Under the pieces are notes generated by a model. That model was given only the letters and a program-made list of their open reading frames with translations. It was not told the DNA's origin and ran no database searches. A stretch of 42,074 nt of DNA, taken from Glycomyces sp. L485 (GTDB taxonomy: Bacteria > Actinomycetota > Actinomycetes > Mycobacteriales > Micromonosporaceae). The translations under genes were made by a program, and so were the position numbers. Shown one piece after another: positions 39,704 to 42,074 of the stretch (position 1 is its first letter; each line of letters opens with the position of its first letter). The stretch spans positions 1-42,074 of the forward strand of contig NZ_JAKZEW010000037.1 in the NCBI RefSeq assembly GCF_022548875.1. The letters are read 5' to 3'.

Positions 39704-41236
39704 ATGCAAGCGAATACCAGGGGCGCGTTCGCGTCCCGCCGCCGATTGACGGCGATCCTCGCCGCCTGCACCGGAGTGGTCCTGGCCGCCGTAGCGGCCC
39801 TGTTCACCTTGGGCACCGCGAACGCCGCCGTCGAGACCGGCACGTGGTTCCACATCGAATCGAGGCACTCGGGCCTGGTTCTCGACATCGAGGGCGGTTC
39901 CACCGAACCCGGCGCCGAACTCAAGCAGTGGGGTCAGAGCGGCGGCGAGCACCAGCAGTTCCGGTTCGTCGACGCGGGCAGCGGCTACTACCGCATCCAG
40001 GCCCGGCACTCCGGCCAGGTCCTCGACGTCTGGGAGTGGAACGCCGACAACGGCGCCACCATCGTCCAGTACGACGACCTCAACGGCACCAACCAGCAGT
40101 GGCGGGTCGAGGAGTCGGGCGGCTACTACACGTTCGTCAACCGCTTCTCGGGCAAAGCCCTCGACGTGTGGGGCCGGTCCACTGAAAGCGGCGCCCGTAT
40201 CTCGCAGTACGACCCGACCGGCGGGGCGAACCAGCAGTGGCGCCTCATCACCGCCGACGGTGGCAGCGGCGGCGGTGGCGGCGGTGGAGTCGAGGCCGAC
40301 CTCGTTGTCGCCTCCGACGGCTCCGGCACTCACACCTCGGTGCAGGCCGCGGTCAACTCCGCCTCCTCCGGTTTCACCATCCTGATCCGGTCGGGCACCT
40401 ACAAGGGCAACGTCACCGTCCCGTCCAGCAAGACCGGGCTCACCTTCGTGGGCGAGACCGGCAACGCCGCGGACGTGGTCATCACCGACGACCGCTGCGC
40501 TTCGTGCAACAACGGTTCCGGTGGAACCTGGGGGACCACCGGCAGCGCCTCGGTGACCTTGAACGGCGGCGACTTCACCGCACAGGACCTGACCTTCGAG
40601 AACTCCTACAACGAAGCCGCGAACGGCAACAGCCAGGCCGTGGCGGTCAAGGTCAACGGTGACCGGATGGTCTTCGACAACGTCAGGTTCATCGGCAACC
40701 AGGACACCCTCTACGCGAACTCGCCGAGCGCCGGCTCGGTCTCGCGGCAGTACTATCGCGACTGCTACGTCGAGGGCGACGTGGACTTCATCTTCGGGCG
40801 GGGCACGGCAGTGTTCGACAACTGCACCATCAGGTCCCTCGACCGAGGTTCGTCGAACAACAACGGCTACATCACCGCCGCGAGCACGGAGCTCTCCAAC
40901 CCGTACGGGTTCCTGATCTACCGGAGCGAGCTCGTCAGCGACGCGCCGAACGGGTCGGTCTACCTCGGCCGCCCGTGGCCCGCAGGAGGTTCCGAGACCG
41001 CGCGAGGCCAGGTCCTGTACCGGGAGTCGAACCTGGGCTCCCACATCCGCTCCGACCCGTGGACCGACATGTCGGGCCTGGACTGGCGCGAAGCGCGCCT
41101 GAGCGAGTACGAGAACAACGGGTCCGGCGCGGGAGTCAACGGCAATCGCCCGCAGATGAGCGACTCGGATGCGGCGAACTACGAGCCCGCCGATTACCTG
41201 CGCGGTAACGACGGGTGGAACCCGATGGGTTCCTGA
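39704..41236 (+). CDS. Secreted pectin methylesterase with N-terminal ricin-type (CBM13) lectin domain
   Basis: The 510-residue protein has a signal peptide with RRR (12-14) and cleavage after about residue 42 (LGTANAA). A ricin-B/CBM13 domain (about 45-180) has three QxW-type repeats (HQQFRF, NQQWRV, NQQWRL). A Gly-rich linker (GGSGGGGGGG) follows, then a CE8 pectinesterase: GTHTSVQAAVNSA, GNSQAVAVKVNGDR (Gln), FIGNQDTLYA, YVEGDVDFIFGRGTAVF (the two catalytic Asp) and YLGRPW (Arg). It de-esterifies pectin outside the cell, with the lectin holding it on plant polysaccharide. ATG 39704 has GGAG 6 nt upstream. The single gene is unlinked to other pectin enzymes in this window. Confidence 0.96.
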   Translation: MQANTRGAFASRRRLTAILAACTGVVLAAVAALFTLGTANAAVETGTWFHIESRHSGLVLDIEGGSTEPGAELKQWGQSGGEHQQFRFVDAGSGYYRIQARHSGQVLDVWEWNADNGATIVQYDDLNGTNQQWRVEESGGYYTFVNRFSGKALDVWGRSTESGARISQYDPTGGANQQWRLITADGGSGGGGGGGVEADLVVASDGSGTHTSVQAAVNSASSGFTILIRSGTYKGNVTVPSSKTGLTFVGETGNAADVVITDDRCASCNNGSGGTWGTTGSASVTLNGGDFTAQDLTFENSYNEAANGNSQAVAVKVNGDRMVFDNVRFIGNQDTLYANSPSAGSVSRQYYRDCYVEGDVDFIFGRGTAVFDNCTIRSLDRGSSNNNGYITAASTELSNPYGFLIYRSELVSDAPNGSVYLGRPWPAGGSETARGQVLYRESNLGSHIRSDPWTDMSGLDWREARLSEYENNGSGAGVNGNRPQMSDSDAANYEPADYLRGNDGWNPMGS

Positions 41237-41247
41237 GACCGAGGGAG

Positions 41248-41283
41248 GGCAGGTCTCGTGCATCCAGCGAGCCGAGACCTGCC
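41248..41283 (+). terminator. Pectinesterase terminator
   Basis: ggcaggtctcg (41248-41258) and cgagacctgcc (41273-41283) form an 11-bp perfect stem, followed by TTT. It starts 12 bases after the stop. Confidence 0.85.
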
Positions 41284-41358
41284 TTTCCCGTTCAGAAGTC
41301 GAGAGTTTTGTAGCGGTGGGGCGCGGTATGTCGCGGAACCGGGGCTCAGGGGGTGCGC

Positions 41359-42074
41359 CTGGGGAGCCCGGCAATGGCAGAGGTTGCGTTGGCGGCAGCA
41401 GTGTGGGGTGGATGGTTGGGTGGGGCGGTGTCTTCGGCTCCCCGGTGCCTCTCTGTTGGGCTTCAATCGATCAGCGACGAAAGAGCTGAGTGGAGGTCAG
41501 GGATGCCCTGTCGGCCACGGAGGTCGGTTATGGGGACAGCCGGTAGGGGACTCGCGGGGGAGGGTTCGGCGACTGGGGCTAGGACTGTGGGTTCAGTGGG
41601 TTCAGTGGGTTGCGGGGGTGTGGAGGTTCGAGCCGCTCGGGTGTGGAGACTTGGGGCACTTTGGGTGTGGTGTTCTGGCCCTGGACACGGGGAATGGCTC
41701 GAAGCCGTTTCCGGTTTCGAGCTGGCGGCTGTATGAGGCGCCTTCCCCGCCGCGGCGTCCCGCGGCGGGCAGGTTAAGAACGGGATGGGATCTTCGATCA
41801 GGTTCGAGCGCACCGGGATCAGTGGTCTATTCGTCTTCGGGTGCACCAGACGCATCGCCGCAACCGGTGCCGCCGGTGCGGCCGCGTCTGCTGGCGGGGT
41901 TGCTGGTGTGGGGGCGTGCTCGTCTTCAGGGCGGGAGCATCCGCCCGGTCCGAAGCCCAGATTGAAGTCCTGTTCGGAGTCTCGCTCGGGGCCGGTTCCC
42001 GTTCGGGGCCCGTGTTCAGATCCCGTGCCGTGGTCGGGTCCGGTCTCGGTCTCGGTCTGCGAAGCCGGTGCCGG
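41359..42074. repeat. Right copy of the terminal inverted repeat
   Basis: The reverse complement matches 1-815 in blocks: the tip, the 120-base core with both hairpins (41746-41769 for the GC stem), the stretch encoding DLHSALSSLID, and the outer words gaggcaccgg.gagccgaagacaccgcc and attgccgggctccccagg. The middle differs by indels and has its own short tandem (gttcagtgg repeated, 41591-41610). It runs off the right edge. Confidence 0.9.
41463..42074 (-). CDS. C-terminal part of the repeat-family protein, right copy (5' partial)
   Basis: A minus-strand frame open from the window edge to 41463 gives 203 residues. It is Pro/Thr/Ser/Ala-rich, with MRLVHPKTNRPLIPVRSNLI and the C-terminus DLHSALSSLID shared with the left copy. 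The substitutions between copies include both silent and replacement changes. The variable middle carries PTEPTEP-like repeats. No domain is recognised. The ORF is as uncertain as the left one, for the same reasons (low complexity, an equally open antisense frame, hairpins in the core). Confidence 0.35.
   Translation of the reverse strand, partial: PAPASQTETETGPDHGTGSEHGPRTGTGPERDSEQDFNLGFGPGGCSRPEDEHAPTPATPPADAAAPAAPVAAMRLVHPKTNRPLIPVRSNLIEDPIPFLTCPPRDAAAGKAPHTAASSKPETASSHSPCPGPEHHTQSAPSLHTRAARTSTPPQPTEPTEPTVLAPVAEPSPASPLPAVPITDLRGRQGIPDLHSALSSLID

Noticed and set aside
41760-41850. Resemblance of gaacgggatgggatc to the 5S rRNA word GGAATGGGA
   Set aside because: Only a short chance match; no 5S stems or length.

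Overview
The window reads as high-GC actinobacterial chromosome. The taxonomic markers are a WhiB-family iron-sulfur protein, a CarD-type RNA polymerase-binding protein, a DUF3151 protein, an LpqE-like lipoprotein, many GTG/TTG starts, and several starts with a TANNNT hexamer 6-7 nt upstream, as expected for leaderless mRNAs. Two gene blocks match Mycobacterium tuberculosis order from memory: ponA2-whiB4-Rv3680-Rv3679-(small ORF)-RidA, and lpqE-carD-(ispD)-ispF. The genus cannot be fixed from sequence alone. A pectin methylesterase with a ricin-type lectin domain fits a soil or plant-associated organism.

Ends: positions 1-815 and 41359-42074 are diverged inverted copies of one repeat, each running off the window. 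Each carries the 3' part of the same low-complexity open frame and a nearly invariant core of about 120 bp holding two hairpins. The window may therefore be a whole contig that stopped in a dispersed repeat.

Region by region: 0.9-1.7 kb has a TauE/SafE permease. 1.7-3.3 kb is a small accessory island: a broken serine recombinase, a DUF1877 gene, and a TnpB-like gene that stops before the nuclease domain and lies between two perfect palindromes. 3.4-5.5 kb has catalase and its divergent Fur-family regulator with a shared operator. 5.6-9.1 kb has an AlsT-type symporter, NhaA and DUF3151. 9.3-12.6 kb has a Rieske lipoprotein, then an acyl-CoA carboxylase beta / acyl-CoA dehydrogenase operon with a 20-bp palindrome at its predicted start point. 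12.7-20.1 kb has two acyltransferase-3/SGNH membrane proteins around purine nucleoside phosphorylase, tRNA-Ser(CGA), a VanJ-like phosphatase and an orphan ABC ATPase.

20.1-27.9 kb has a class A PBP, a WblA/WhiB4-like regulator, two overlapping ArsA/Get3-like ATPases, a one-TM protein, DUF4177, RidA and a shortened fumarylacetoacetase-like protein. 27.9-31.7 kb has the carD-ispF-TPR operon (ispD is absent), a divergent LpqE-like lipoprotein and a DEDDh exonuclease. 31.8-37.6 kb has a second AlsT symporter, RecD2, a possible small membrane ORF, YajQ, tRNA-Tyr(GTA), a decayed histidine kinase and a GNAT. 37.7-41.2 kb has a membrane metallophosphoesterase and the secreted pectinesterase.

Most genes look like core chromosome. 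The clearest signs of transfer or decay are the 1.7-3.3 kb island, the kinase remnant at 36.5-37.0 kb and the terminal repeats.
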